DNA from: Eopsaltria australis
Taxonomy: Eukaryota; Chordata; Aves; Passeriformes; Petroicidae
Length of the DNA: 64,000 nucleotides
Reading direction: 5' to 3'
Assembly (NCBI GenBank): GCA_034509425.1
Contig: JAVTVJ010000032.1
Span: 5,901,501-5,965,500 of the forward strand
Shown piece by piece: positions 1 to 13,045 of the stretch. The position numbers and the translations under genes were made by a program. Within the stretch, counting starts at the first letter, position 1, and each line of letters starts with the position of its first letter. The notes under the pieces were generated by a model. That model made no database searches, was not told the DNA's origin, and worked only from the letters and a program-made list of their open reading frames with translations.

Positions 1-931
1 CTGTTTTAGCTACTGGCTTGGGCTCACTGTCTGGTTTAGCTGCAGCCTGAGCAACTGGGGTATCTACTGCAGCCTGACTGACTGGGGTGACTACTGCAGC
101 CTGAGTGACTGGGGTAGGTACTGATTCATCTTCCTGCCCCCCTGCCTCTATCTGCTGTCCTACAGTATCTAGCAGCGTGTGATAAGCATATGCCAGGGCC
201 CAGCTTATTGCAATGATCCTTTCCTCCTTAGAACCATCATTACACTTCTCTCTCAGATATTTCGCCACCTCAGCAGGGTTCTGTATTTGGTCACGTGGAA
301 AGTCCCAAGCTATGGGTTCTGAGAATTCCTTCAAGATCTGGCCCATATCTTCCCATTCCCCACACCACTCAGGATTTTCCATAACTGGGTCCATTACTGG
401 GTCAGGTGTCTCCTCAGTCCCTCTGGACATATCAGCTCTGATTCTTGAAAAGTTGTAAACCATATAGAGGAAACCCACCAGCTGAAATATCAGAAGGGTG
501 GTATCTTTGGCATCCAGGGAAAACTGAACATTCTCAAAAAATGATGTAACAGATTGAAAGGAGAAGAAGGGAAGGAAAGGCTGGGAAGCCTCACCCCCTG
601 CTCCTCCTCTAACAAACTGGGTACAATTACTAACAAACCCCCAAAACATGCTACTGAAACTAGGACGCAGGGTAGGATGGAGAAACAACAAACCATACAT
701 ATTTTGAATAATCCCCAGTACCTTTGCTACCTCTCTATAAATCATTATCACCATGTCCAGCAAAATAGCAATTTTAATCCGTGCCCCTCTCCTGTAAAAA
801 CTCTGTGCCAAGGACAATACTGGAGGTATCTGTGGATAGGAAAACAAACCTAGGGACCAGTAAGCTATAAACACCTCAAGCCTAGGGACGAGAGAGACAT
901 GGCTACCCCTACGCAGAGAGACACTAGGAAC
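1..931 (-). CDS. Gag-like frame of an ERVL-type provirus, partial (runs off left edge)
   Basis: The minus-strand frame is open from 931 (after a TGA at 932-934) to base 1, with no stop. The first in-frame ATG is at 754, and the homologous start further upstream may have decayed. The order of features matches the Gag-like protein of the other ERVL element at 21547: an N-terminal hydrophobic stretch, a RIKIAIL motif, an IIQNMYG motif, a FFENVQFSLDAKD motif, then a second hydrophobic segment followed by an acidic region. The distal part contains a 9-residue repeat (PVTQAAVVT type) three times. Homology of the two frames is by eye. Function is inferred from position just downstream of an LTR and primer site. 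Pol would lie left of the window. Confidence 0.6.
40..120 (-). repeat. 27-bp tandem repeat, three copies, inside the Gag-like frame
   Basis: Units start at 40, 67 and 94, each beginning CTGCAGCCTGA on the plus strand. Because 27 is divisible by three the repeat keeps the Gag-like frame open and encodes a threefold nine-residue motif rich in Pro, Val, Gln and Ala. Confidence 0.8.
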
Positions 932-1020
932 TCAGGAAACATGGCCACTGACTGCTTTATCCCAATACAGAGTCAGCACGACCAAAATGCAATCAGTACA
1001 AGTTTTTTCCACTTTCTCGA

Positions 1021-1038
1021 GCCACACGTTGGGCGCCA
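1021..1038 (-). promoter_or_regulatory. Primer-binding site, tRNA-Lys(CUU) type
   Basis: On the minus strand the site reads TGGCGCCCAACGTGTGGC, complementary to the 3' end of tRNA-Lys(CUU) with one mismatch. It lies seven bases inside the LTR end, which fixes the element's orientation as minus. Confidence 0.8.
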
Positions 1039-1045
1039 AAATATT

Positions 1046-1745
1046 TGTCCTAGTTTAGGGCAAATGTTAGGAGGAAACCTCTGAGGGGGTCTCCTCTAGA
1101 CAAGCCAATTTCAGCCACCCCTCCCCCAAACTGGTTTGGGAAAAGATTTCCTTAGAGAAAAAGTGGAAAAAACGATCTATTTAACAAGCAGAATATTCAC
1201 AAGTATGGGAAAAAAATTGAATGATATAAAACAATGAAACCTCTCCTTTCTCCAAAGAGATGGAGGATCCAGAGAGTCCTTCTGTGGGTGTGGCTGTGCC
1301 AGCCTCAGTCCCTCCAGAGGCTGGGGCCGATGGCCCGGCCCAACTGCAGAGTCGGGGGGCCCCCGGGGGGATTGTCCTGATGTCTTGGACCACAGAGATG
1401 CTGACCAGTCCCAGAAGGAAAAAAAAAACAGTAAAAGAAATAAAGTCTCTCTCTCCCTGCAAAAGCCGAGAGATCTCCGAGAGCACTCTGCTGCGAACTC
1501 CAAGAGCACACAGAGAGCTTATCTCTATTTTTCTGTCTCCGCTTCGAGCGCAGTCTCCGAAGGAATTTCCAGGGGAGTAAGGTGTAACTCCTGTAGACAA
1601 ACTGTGTGCGTTTTCTCTGCCCCCCTTTACTCTCTTCGCTCTCTCTGTCTCTCTCTGGGCCTAACTTAAAGCTACAGAACTTAATACCCAGCATAAGCAG
1701 GACAGACAATTGGGGATACAAGCATCATACAGTCAACCCAGGACA
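1046..1745 (-). mobile_element. 5' LTR of the leftmost ERVL-like provirus
   Basis: This is a 700-bp LTR bounded by a 6-bp terminal inverted repeat. On the minus strand it starts TGTCCTGGG at 1745 and ends AGGACA at 1046. A primer-binding site and Gag-like frame follow on the left. It contains a purine-rich (GA)n-like stretch around 1630-1660 on the opposite strand. Open frames of 100-140 codons on both strands in it are overlapping chance frames. The right-hand target duplication would be within 1746-1750 (ctgct). The left copy is outside the window, so it cannot be checked. Orientation is sense to PPFIA2. Confidence 0.8.
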
Positions 1746-3049
1746 CTGCTTAACCTGATCAACCTACATTTTGTTTTATTAGGAAACATAGAAGTTTTCT
1801 GGACATAATATTCCAGAAACATTCAATAAGAAAATTTATTATAATAATATGTTATGTTGGATTTCATTCCTCTCATTAGTGTTTAAATATGCAGGTTTCT
1901 TAAAGGATGGATAGTCTTATTTCCACTTAGTTCTGCTTGTAAGCAATGAACCCAATGGCTCAAATCAGAAGGCACGACTTGCAAGGAAAGTGAAAAATCA
2001 GAGATTTTCACCTAAACAGTGTGGTTGTATCTAAAAGCACAACTGATTGGGGTGTACACTGTTTATCAAAATTTCACAGATGTGTCTGTGAGTATGATTT
2101 TGCAGAGAGCTGAATGTAGCTGAACAGTATTTCTTTATTGTGTGTTTCTCAACCACATAGATTACACAAAGGAAAATACACATAAACTGCAAAATGTGTA
2201 AAATTAATGCTTGTACTGCAAGTGCACCATTGTAAATTGGATTGCCTATAAAATAAGTAATGATGACAGTTATTTTTTTCTAAGTATGATTTATGCCACT
2301 GTTAATCATATGGCATTACACAAAAGGGCACAATTAGAGATCCAAGCAGCAGCTCTACTCATTTCATCTGTCTGCCGAATGTTATGTTATGCTATCATTT
2401 TAATTGAATAATTCTGAAGCAAGAGAGGGAGATGCTCAACTTGGTTTTTACCAATATGGAAATCTAAGGCTTAAGAAAAAACCTTTTTTCTAAATCAGTC
2501 TCTACATTTTGTTGTCTTTCAGCATTAAGCGGCAATATACTTGGCCTGACTTCTATATATGTATTTCCTACTGAAGGAGTGCTATGTACCTTCTCTCTCT
2601 ACGAGCATGGACATGAATTTGAAGAATATCTATAGGCAACACAGAGAAAAATTACTTTTTCTAGTTTTTAGGTCTCTGTAATCCCCTTAGGGTCTGTTTT
2701 TACAGGAATGTTTGCATATACAGCCTTACACACACACGTGCAACTACACCATGCAATGTAAAAAGGATCAGTCAGCAGCATGTAGTACTCATAATTGTAG
2801 CATTATGCAAAAAATTCCAAGAGAAGTTTATTATAAGCTATGGATCTAACTCAATACCCTATCAAAGAGCAAGGATCTGCCCATTTGCATTGGTTTTCCA
2901 TTTAAACAAGCTAATTTTTTTCATATTGGTTTCAGTAGGCAGACAATACTCTAAATGGACATCCCATAAAATATTCACATTACTAAAATATAAAGCCTGA
3001 TTATTTATCACACCGCTTGTTAGATTTAATGACAACTAACATTTTATAC
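1746..3049. other. PPFIA2 intron, unique sequence
   Basis: AT-rich intronic DNA between the ERVL LTR and the third exon, with a short CA run near 2730. I see no gene, RNA or further repeat. The next PPFIA2 exon is not here. Confidence 0.6.
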
Positions 3050-3166
3050 CTTTTCATGAACCTTTTGCCCTGGCTCCATTCCTTCAATATGCTCTGATTC
3101 AGCAGGCCCTTCCCCAGCTGCCATTTTCCCTTGAATGTGTGCATTTTGTTCACGCAAAGCTACAAT
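3050..3166 (-). CDS. PPFIA2: PPFIA2 coding exon (liprin-alpha-2), third of three
   Basis: This 117-bp exon encodes 39 residues in phase 0, starting IVALREQNAHIQGKMA and ending EGMEPGQKVHEK. The sequence is intact. It is bounded by a TTTTGCAG acceptor (AG at 3167-3168 on the minus strand) and a GTATAA donor just left of 3050. The GMEPGQKVHEK ending matches my knowledge of liprin-alpha-2 and is absent from alpha-1, which settles the paralogue. The middle part (AAGEGPAESEHIE) reads slightly different from the mammalian protein, as expected for a less constrained stretch between coiled-coil blocks. The following exon is not within 1-3049. The intron between this exon and 48717-48791 contains nearly all the retroviral insertions of the window. 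Confidence 0.94.
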
Positions 3167-6100
3167 CTGCAAAAGAAAGAAAATAAGTGGTAAATATATA
3201 TAAGAAACCAGAAAAATACTGAGCAGGCAATTTTAAAAATCTATTAACAATTCAGTCCTATGTTGGTCATTTGTGGTATTTGCAAAATTAGGTCATTATA
3301 TGCAGAGAGGTTTAAAACCCAAACATATTAATATCTTCAGGCCATTAAGGATACAAAGGAACAAATAACATGATAGTCAACACTGTCTTGTCTTCTATCC
3401 TGATTTTGTCGTAGGACACTTCTTTTTTTAGCTTGCAAGATGAAATAGCAGTTAGCCATTGATTTTTTTAGCACTGTGAGAACAAGACTTACTCTTTTAT
3501 ATAGAATTCAATGAATGCCAAACTTGTGCTACAGGAAAACAGAACCAAGAGGCTATGAATCAAACCCAAGTGATGTAAAACAAAGTGCTAGTTTTCTGTC
3601 AGCCTCCCATCTGTTAGCAACAGCAACATACGTTTTACATGGTTTTTGTTAAGAAAAGCTTGTACGTTAACACCTGCTACTATTCTTTGACTATTTTAGC
3701 ACATATACAAGTAGGTTTTATTGTATTTAAAATATTGATTATTTATTGGTAATGCTACTAAAATTCCCATGCATCTACTGGAAAATAAGCTGCTTTCTCT
3801 CTGACTTTGTGGCTTACTCTCAGGCAATACACAGGATAGAAAGATTTATGTCCTAATTTTTTTTACATTTTATACTATGATAAGCTGGAAGATCTGGCTA
3901 ATATGAACAATTAATTTTGTTAAATCGCACAGTTAGATGTCTCTGTATTGTTCTGCTTCTATGAGCATATACAGTAAATTATTTACCTGATGAATAACAT
4001 TATGTATTAAACACAGTAGAACACTGATAGGATGCATAGATGCCATTTTTTGAAAGCTGGTATAAGTTTAAAGGCTTCTGTCACCATATTTTGTCTGTAT
4101 AGGTCCTGAGTCAGAAACACCCTAAAAGACTGTCCTGTCCTAGAATACAAAAGCATGGGGTAGGAGGGAGAATTTTAGGTAGTACCACCTGGTAAGTGTG
4201 TGCAGCAGCCAAGATTTTGTGGAACATTTATTAAATTAAATTTAATTTAATTCACATCAAGATAAACTTACTTTGATGTGAATAATTTAATTTTAAACTT
4301 GTTTTTTCAAATGTGTTTAAGTTATATTTAAGTGCTTATTGTAAAGACCATTTGAACCACTCTGACCAACAGTTGAGATATAAGAGCACCACTTTAAACA
4401 ATTCTTCCTTAATATAAATGTTGAAAATTGCTGTAATATGAGATTCTGATGAGCAGGCTGATTCACTGCTCACTAAAAATTCCAAGTTACAACCCTTGTA
4501 GAAGTCATATACTCCCACTGATTTCAGTGCCAAGAGCAAGGCTTGAAGGCAACATTTCATCCAAGCAATTATAGGAAACTGCAAGAGTGGGAATTAAAAC
4601 TGTCTGAGACAATCTGTGTCTTTGGGCATTGTACAAATACACTGAACTTTAAAACATTTTGCTTAAATAAGAGAATTACGTCTGTCTCAAGTAACAGAAA
4701 AAGGACTGGTATAACGTCATTAGCATAGTCTTGCCTTTCACACATTAATCAATAATTTAATATTTGTGGTTTGTTTTCTGGATAGCTTCACTTCTTTTTC
4801 TTTATGGTTCAAATAGTTCTCAAATCAAAACTACTGATATTACGGCTTCCACCAAACAAAATTTGCCATTTTAGGCAGATTAAGTGAGATACTTAAACAC
4901 ATATTTTAAAATTCTGATTGATGTAGAGCAATTACACATAATGTGAAAAAATTTAAAATCATAGGATATGTTAATTGACAGGCAACAATATATCTAGATT
5001 TTTCATATGATAATCTTTTGTTGATCCATTAAAAAGCAGACATCACTATGCCTTCATTCTGAATTATCACCTGTATCTAACACAAATCCTTAACAGCCCT
5101 TTAGCTGAATAAGAATACTCTTTAAACACTAGTGCAAAACATTGTCATTTTATCATGTATTCAAAAGATTTTAATTTTTCTTAGCCTCTACAGGTCTTTA
5201 GGTAGCATAAGACCACCACTTTCCAAGCAAGTAAATAAATAAAAAAAAAAAAATCAATTTTCCCTTTTAGATGACAGGCAAATAAAATAATGTAATATTG
5301 TGTATCATTATTTGGAGGGATTTGTTTGATTTCTTTTATGTTTGGGAACAATCACTTTGTCAAAAATCCATCATTGTTAAACATTACAGTTTCAATGATC
5401 TTACTACTGTAATGAATGCAGAGCAAATATATACAGGAACAACAAAGAGTGAAGTCTGGCACATTGCAGAAGTTTCAGCTCTTGGGTAGTCATCAGATAA
5501 CAGATCTAAACTGTGAAGAACCACACAGCTAAATTGTTTTCATTCTTGTTCTATTCTTGATTTAATGAATATATTAAGGCAGAATTAGTGCTCCTAAGGA
5601 AGCATGGAAATTCTTCAGTGTCTTACAAGTAAAGGTAATTTTTTGCTTTTCATTTTGTTGAAGCAAAAGTTTTTATTGCTATCATACTCCTTTTTATTAA
5701 TTCATTTTTTCTGATTTAACTTTCAATAATGTGTAAATTATTTGCAAATGTGCTCATTTAGTCACTGAACCATTTGTGTAACTTTTTAAACATGTTGCCA
5801 AAACATGGAAGAAGGGTTGATGATCTGGGTGAAGACATAGATGACTGAATTTTCCTAGGTAGGCTCCAAAACCACTTAAATTCTAATGATCATTTCAACA
5901 GCAGACAGCAATAATAGCAGAGATCTAGGTAAGAAAATGATTGTTCAATGCAGATAAAATTTCATAATATTATTTTTGAGAAATGCCTATCTGTTCTACT
6001 GATGCTTTTATGTTTATGATATCCAGCTTAAAATATCTACTACAAAACATATCCACAGACAGCTTTCCAAGTACCTACATACTATCTAACTTCTAATGTT

Positions 6101-7911
6101 AAATTCGTAATGGTTTCTATGCTATGTTCTTTGTTTGGGAAAGTAAATGAGAATATTCTTCAGAAAGGCATCATAGCTGCTGAAAACAAATCAAAATATC
6201 TCCCCCCCCCCCACCCTGTTCCTGACAGATTAATAGAAAATAAATGTGGATAAATATCATTATTCTATTTAAGATTGTTGTACCCAAAACTGGACAATCA
6301 ACCTAAACACTGAAGTCCAAATTGTCCCTTCTAAAATATGATCAAATGCATCACATTTTTGTCCTTATCAGCTTCTGCTTCTGGATCTCAAATGATTATA
6401 TTCCGTTTCTATAATCACAGACATTATTTTCCTATTAAGCACACTTGATCTGGACCACAGTAACCACCTTTCGAGACTCTAAGCAAGAGTAAAATTTCAA
6501 GTCTCTCCATAATTTAGTCTAAAGAAAGTCTAAATTTGGCTCTCTGTTTTCTTTGCCAAGCTCATCCAGCAGAACTGAAAAGCTCCCTTTTTATTTTTTG
6601 ATTGAGAAAAATGAAGCAACCACTGTCAGTTTAGGAATAAAATATAGAGTATTACTTTTCTAGTTGAACCTTTCTAACTTTTGTAACTTAAGTCCATGAA
6701 AATACCCCCTAAGCTGAAGAAATGTTCCTTCAATTGTTCTCTTCTCACAGGCATATTGATCTTCAACATTCTTCTCACTTTTGCAAGTTAGCTTTATGAC
6801 TGACAAGGGACATCAAAATTTTAAAGAATTTCCATCTATTTAGATTCTGTCTTCCAGATGTCAAAGATACTTCAAAACAAATGGAACACTTCCAAAAGCC
6901 CTACTCTGTCAACATAATTCTGAACATAACCTTACACAACTTCTGCCTTTCTGTCTCAACTAATAAATAATTTTAATGTTCCTAAATGCCAGCTTTTGGA
7001 ATTTAAAATTTTGGTAAATACCTCCACTATACTACCCACATAAATTCCCTCTAAATTAGCAGAATTCATGTCCATTATCTACAGACACTGTTGAATCACA
7101 CTTTTTTAAATGAAGTTAGGATTCAGCAATTCAGACTCAAAATTTGAACTGGTGTCCATTTCTCCAATGGCCAAATCTACATATCATGCCTATATACACT
7201 TAATAGTCTGAACCCAGGTATTAAGGGAATATTGATTTCAAATATTAAAATACAGCATAGAACAGGAGATGAACACATAAGCCAGTACTGATCTGAAGAA
7301 GTACCTGATAGAGCCATACCCATCAGCCATGGTGGTGAAAAGGACAAGGTAATAAGAAAATTTCATAATGAATAAAGATAACATGAGATTATAAATCAGT
7401 GAGCAATAGCATAAATTCCTTCTATTTAACAAGGGAAACAGTCTGATTACTAACCTTATTAGGACACTAAGATATAAAAATAAAAGAAATAAAAGATTCA
7501 CATGATAGTTAAAAAACTACAAAACTGTGAAGGATAACTAAAAAAAAATCAGGATGCAAAAAATGGCAAAATATGAACTGGGTTTATTAGACAAAACAAA
7601 AATATACTGGAACACACAAGCTATACACGAAGATGCAGGGGATTTATTCACAGGACAAAGTCTCTCATCAGACACAAAATGAGGCAGGGAAAGCACTACC
7701 CTACATGTTCTCTTTGGGTATATTGCAAATTAATTAATTTAAAATTATTTAAGAGGTGTGAGATCAGAATCCATTTCTAAACATACAAAATCCTAAATGA
7801 CCAGGTACCTCTGCTGCCAAAACTTGTTTGAGTGGCCATTTTTTACCTCATTACAGTTTCAGTCTTCAGGCAATTAACTGTACTAGGAATACTTAATATA
7901 CTTCTCTATAT
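3167..7911. other. PPFIA2 intron, unique sequence
   Basis: AT-rich intron with short homopolymers (poly-A near 5240, poly-C at about 6200-6212). Short frames such as 4336-4584 and 7238-7501 show no recognisable protein and no conserved motif. I see nothing else. Confidence 0.6.
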
Positions 7912-8197
7912 AGTGATAGGACAAAGCAGGATGCCCTTAAACTGAAGGAGAGCAGGTTTAGCTTAGATTTTAGGAAGAAATTCTTTACTTCTTAAAAGCC
8001 TCCAGTGCCTCATCACTTTATGAACAGGTTTCCCAGAGATTGTGGACTCTCCACCCCTGGAGGTGTTCAAGGCCAGGTTGGATGAGGCTCTGAGCATCCT
8101 GGTGTAGTAGGTGTCCTGCCTGTGGCAGGGGACTTGGAACTAGATAATCTTTAAGGTCCCTTCCAACTCAAACCTTTCTATGATTCTGTGATTCTAT
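7912..8197 (+). mobile_element. CR1 LINE 3' end
   Basis: This is a 5'-truncated avian CR1 tail. It has the diagnostic GAGGTGTTCAAGGCCAGGTT block, the GGCAGGGGACTTGGAACTAGAT block, AAGGTCCCTTCCAACTC, and the terminal ATTCTGTGATTCT repeats ending at 8197. The internal part carries insertions and substitutions, so it is old. It is antisense to PPFIA2. Confidence 0.93.
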
Positions 8198-11100
8198 AAA
8201 AGCAATGAAATTATTTTAAGCTTTTGAAAAGCTGCTTTTCATAAACTTTTCCTACCTTAAACCACTGAATTTGCTTATGTCATCTTCCAACATTGAAACA
8301 AATCTCAGTATGGTTCAGTATCATGGTCAAATGAACTGCCCAAGACTGATGATTGGCTATAAACATAGCATTTGAGAGAGAGAGAACACAAGATACTCTT
8401 CAGGCTATCATAAATAGCACGTTCTGATTTCATGAACAAAACTCATAGATCCATACAAAGTCTTTTGAAACAGTAGATAAAAATGAATTTCCATAAAGAT
8501 GACTTTAGTTTTGAAATGCTTTAGCTCTTCCATTTAGCAATGAAAATTCTGAGCTTTACAACCACATATGTTTAAAAGGGCAAATACAGAATTTGGGCTT
8601 TATTTTCACAATAGCTAGGAGTTAAAATACCTATGGAATATACAGCATTGTAATCAACATTAGCCATACTTCAAGGAAACAAAATAAAATAAAAAAAGTC
8701 TTTACAGCCAGAAAAAAATAAGTTTGGGAGGCAGGGAATGAAACTGTTAGCCTTAACAATGCTCTTTGGGCTCACTTTGAGGGAAGAAAAAAACATTTTT
8801 TAATTTTTTTTTAAACTTAGCACTTTGTCTTCTCCCCCATTTAACAATGTAAACCAAAAAGAATCAGTCAAATTTTCAAGTAGGGCTTCTTAGCACAAAT
8901 TTTACTTGTAAACTAAATGTTTGTGTCTGACTGACAACCTCTGGTAGGTTTTTCTATTTGCCTGGAATTTCAGTGTATTTTATTGCTATTTAATGGTTAG
9001 CTTTCTCGAAACTTTACACAACTGAGTTCTTTTAAAACTGTCCTGACATGTCAAGAAAAATGCTACTTTATTCAAATAAAAAACTGTGGGAGTTGTGAGT
9101 AATACATATTTTCAAAATATTTATGTAATGAATTCTCCCTTTTTGAGATGGCTGACCTTTTATTAATACTGCTGTTTAGCTTTCATTATTATGGAGAAAT
9201 ACTAATTAAGGTGAAATCATCCTCATGAGGGAGCCTTGGATATCGGACAGTAGTAGAAAATCTTGTACATTTGTGGGTAGGCAGTACACCCAGCTCCAGC
9301 CCTCAGTTACACATCTACGGTTTAAGTAAGTCTTTACCTCCTATGCTTCAAATTCTGTCAAAGAAAGCTAAAACCTCTTCCTCCTGCAGGTTCTGGCATG
9401 GCTTGATTATTCTTGCGATCTTGACACTGGCACTGCTCTCTGCCATCCTGTTCATATGGTGGATTGCACTTTCACGCTCCACTTTCATGTTGCTGAAGTG
9501 CACATAATGAATGACAAAATGCAAAAACGACTGGAAACGCTCTGAATCTGAGGCAGATTGCTAATTTTAAATGGAAAACATGAAAACAGTAACCCCATGG
9601 TCCTTTACTGTTGACTGTCTGTGGTTGTGATAACTATTGACAAGGTCCTGGCTGTGTTTTATCGACACACCTGTGGAGGGCACTTGTGCTGGTGACATGG
9701 GCGCTGGGGTCCAGGGGCACCGTGCAGCTGTGGCACTCAGCTGGCTGCAGCAGGGGCCTGACCGACCTCCTACCAACCATCTGCACCCTCAATGAGCCCT
9801 GACCCCATCTGAACTCAGAGTGTCTGGGTCAGAAGGCATTGCTGTACTTTAAAAGTAGTAATACAATAACATTTTAGGCTGGTAATAAGGCAGTAGGGTT
9901 TATTAGCCTCCTTTGCTTCATTATGAATTCTGGACCAAATTGTTACTGTGCAAATACCTGTCTTGTGCTATTACACGTACTCTAGAGCACGCACCATTTA
10001 TTTCTGTGGCAGCACTTAGGAAACAGAACAGGAGCACTTTAAAGCAATGGTGCAGGTGCTATTGTGAAAAAGAGTATCTGTCAAGATTTTTCAGATTACC
10101 AGGTGCATTTCAGTATGTTTTCTGCAGAAACCCTTCCCTAAGTAAACAAAAATGTACTGCTTTTAATTTGTCACAAAATTTGTATGAAATACAACACAGT
10201 GAAAAAACTGTCTTTAACAGAGACTGGCACAATAGGAAAATAATAACAAATATCAATTACATGCTTGCATTATATTTGTATTTGACACCTGCTGACTAAT
10301 TTCTCTTGCTTTTCTTTTTTTTCCTCACCAAGCTCAACAAAATAGTAGCAGAACTGTTGTTCTTTCATTATTACTCTAACAAAGATCAGTATTCAAAATC
10401 TCAAGAGTTCATTGGTAGGGTCAGATTTCCAGCTTGTCAGAGCTGAGGATGGATTTGGCAAAAAAATTATAATGTTCATTCTTTTCAACAATATATGAGT
10501 TATTGAAACATATATACATAGTGTGCATGTATATATTTAATATATATGATAATATATACACAGATATTTGTGCCTCTAGGGCTTCATGTAGTTGCTCTTA
10601 GTATATAAAGCATTTAATTGAAAAGTACCCCTGTTTAACATATATAATTCAGTTTGAAAAATCCTGCTCAGTTAGAAAAAGTGTTTAGCTATTTACACTG
10701 CATATCTGTTTTCCTCTTTTGGTTACATCAATATATGTCCCTATGAGTAAAAACAGTCTTCCCCAAATGAAATTTTGTATTCTTTGTCTGCATATTGTCA
10801 CACAGAGATTTGAGATTGTTTAGATTTATTTTGACTGGACATGTCTGTTATGAAAACTACTATTCTGCATGTATATTCAGTTTTATCACATTTTCCTATA
10901 CAGTGTATCTGTATTAAAATCACCATCTCTGTTACTGATTGTAGAAAATATGAAAATATACAACAGATAGATAGAATATGAGAAATATCCAGAAAGGAAA
11001 TTAACCTTATCCTAGAAATACAATTAAACGATATCAAAGCCATGATCTGCATATACAAACTGAAGAAATCCAAACTTCAATTTCATTCCCACTCTGTTCA

Positions 11101-11802
11101 AATTGAAGCTCAGTAGAGTGAATTACAGTCTGTATTTCAAGTATTAAACAAAATGTACCCATTTAATTTTACTCAAGATCTCAATATTTTTCAATAACAT
11201 TTTTACTGGTAGCAATTTTCCCCCCAGGTTTCTCCAGTGAAGATCAAGGATATGGGCTTAACTGATACAAATTTTATCTATTTTTTAATTACAAAGCACA
11301 TTCCTAGTACATGGAACTTCTAAAATGTTTTTATCCTAGGATTATTGCAGCATGGAATCTAATATGACAGCCTTTTCTAATATAGTGGAATGATACATAT
11401 GGTTTCTTTTCTTTTCCACTTCTTTTTGTATGTAACCACATATTCTACATGATTAAAGGTGTCCAAACCACACTCTCCAGGTGCCAAGTTAAGCAAGCAG
11501 GTTCATTTTCTATAGATTGAACCAACTCAAGTCTTCTACAGCTCCTCTTTCACCTATACCCTGGTGGTCCCCATTAGTATTAATGAAGATCATTAATTAT
11601 TTACTAATGTTGACATATCCTAATCAAACCCAAAATATTTTTTACAGTTTTGAATTCTAAGAAAAATTATTTCTATATTTACTTCTATTAGAGGCATATG
11701 ATGGCTAGTTCTTTGCACTAAATTAAAAGAAAAAATATGCAAAACATCTTGCTAGTTAACCAAATTATGAATTTACAGAATACTCTTAGAGCTGCATGTG
11801 CA
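8198..11802. other. PPFIA2 intron, mostly unique sequence
   Basis: AT-rich intron with AT dinucleotide-rich runs at about 10500-10560. A locally more GC-rich stretch at about 9240-9830 contains a small frame with a hydrophobic segment (see findings). Other frames (for example 9913-10299) look like chance. No RNA gene was seen. Confidence 0.55.
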
Positions 11803-11808
11803 CTGTAG

Positions 11809-12446
11809 TGTTGCGGTGGTTGAAGCCACCCCAAGGGTGGCTGAAGAAGAGACAAACAAGCCCGACAAGTGGTGGGAAGGCACCACTGAGTAACGTCTCC
11901 CCCCTGAGTTTATAATGGTTCCTTCCTGTTGCAGTTATGTTAATTCAGTTCCAATGGTTGGTCACTTATCCCCCCACCTCTCCTTTAAATATTCATATTG
12001 TTCAAGAATGTTCCCCAACCTCGACATCCCATTGGCCTGGCCCCCTTCTCCCCTCCCCTGCTTTTCCCTGGTTGGCCCCCCTTGCATTGTCCCTCCCCCA
12101 TTCTGCCTCTGAACCCTGTCCCTATTGGTTGACCCTCTGTATAAAAGTTGATGTTCTACCCTGTCTATCTGCCTTTTATCCCTGGACCCTTCTGAGCTTA
12201 ATAAACTCAGGAATCCATACAAAAGACCCCTCTCATCTCTTACTCCAGTGTCAGTTCGTATTCTTCAAGGAGTGTCTATGGCTGCTATCTCACCAGCAGA
12301 GCTGTAGCCTGCAGCTAGGATCAGCAGGATCCTGCCAGGGGACCGCCGGGTGCTGACGAGAGCCCCGGGCCAGGACCCCTTTGGAACACGCGGGTCTGTC
12401 CCAGACCCCAAGGTGAAGTGTTACATTTTGTAACATTTTATTTACA
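11809..12446 (+). mobile_element. 5' LTR of the ERVK-like provirus
   Basis: A 638-bp LTR starting TGTTGCGG and ending TTTACA. It has a TATA box (TATAAAA, 12140-12146) and a poly(A) signal (AATAAA, 12200-12205). It is nearly identical to the 3' LTR. The visible differences are a poly-C length change, an 8-bp indel near the 3' end, small indels at the start, and two or three substitutions. Confidence 0.93.
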
Positions 12447-12448
12447 AG

Positions 12449-12466
12449 TGGCACCCGAAACAGCGC
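12449..12466 (+). promoter_or_regulatory. Primer-binding site of the ERVK-like provirus (tRNA-Lys-like)
   Basis: The site reads TGGCACCCGAAACAGCGC and starts two bases after the LTR end. It resembles the tRNA-Lys(UUU) site used by betaretroviruses, with several mismatches, so the tRNA assignment is tentative. Confidence 0.6.
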
Positions 12467-13045
12467 CTTTTTTCCAAGTGCTCTTGGCACTGTCAGCAGG
12501 CAGACAATTCCCTACCGTGTTGCCTCTTCCCCGAGAGAGCGGCTGAGTTCTATTAGTCGTTCCCAGAGGGCGGCTGAAACAGCACAGCAGGACACTGGGA
12601 CCTCAGCAGGGAACCTTTCATTGCTCTAAGGAACAAGGAGCCAGCCGGAGGATACCTCGGAGGAGCTGACCAGACAGGTCAGCAGCTGCGAAACAGCCTC
12701 ACCGGGACGCCAGGCACGGGTGAGCGGTTGCCACCTCCGGACACAGCGGCGCGTCGGGGGGGAGGGGCCAGGGTGTGGAGCGTCCGTGTGCGGGGCGGTT
12801 CCCCCCCGGCGCCGGCCCCTGCCCGCCCCTTGCTCCGTCCCGCCAATCCTTCGCGGTGGCTGCGGGCAGGGGCTGCCTGGAGCCCTCTCCTCCCACCGCA
12901 TCCCGCCTGATCCCATTCGCCTTTGTGTGTGCCCAAGTGAAGGGTGAGTGAGTGACTTTGGGGATAGCTCCTTAGAGCTCGTTTTAAGCGTGCTCCTTTT
13001 AAGTTGCACCTTTCCTCCTTGCTGAGGGTGAGTAGGCTGGGAAAA
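12467..13045 (+). other. Untranslated leader of the ERVK-like provirus
   Basis: A GC-rich leader between primer site and gag. It holds donor-like sites at about 12940 (AAGGGTGAGTGAG) and 13024-13033 (GAGGGTGAGT), either of which could serve the spliced env message whose acceptor is at 20339-20340. Open frames on both strands here follow from base composition and are not called genes. Confidence 0.55.

Noticed and set aside
1177..1721. Four overlapping frames of 94-139 codons on both strands
   Set aside because: All fall inside the ERVL LTR, overlap each other in different frames and resemble no protein.
9913..10299. 128-codon plus-strand frame in AT-rich intron
   Set aside because: No recognisable domain, codon bias or neighbouring gene signals. 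Its length is within chance for this much sequence.
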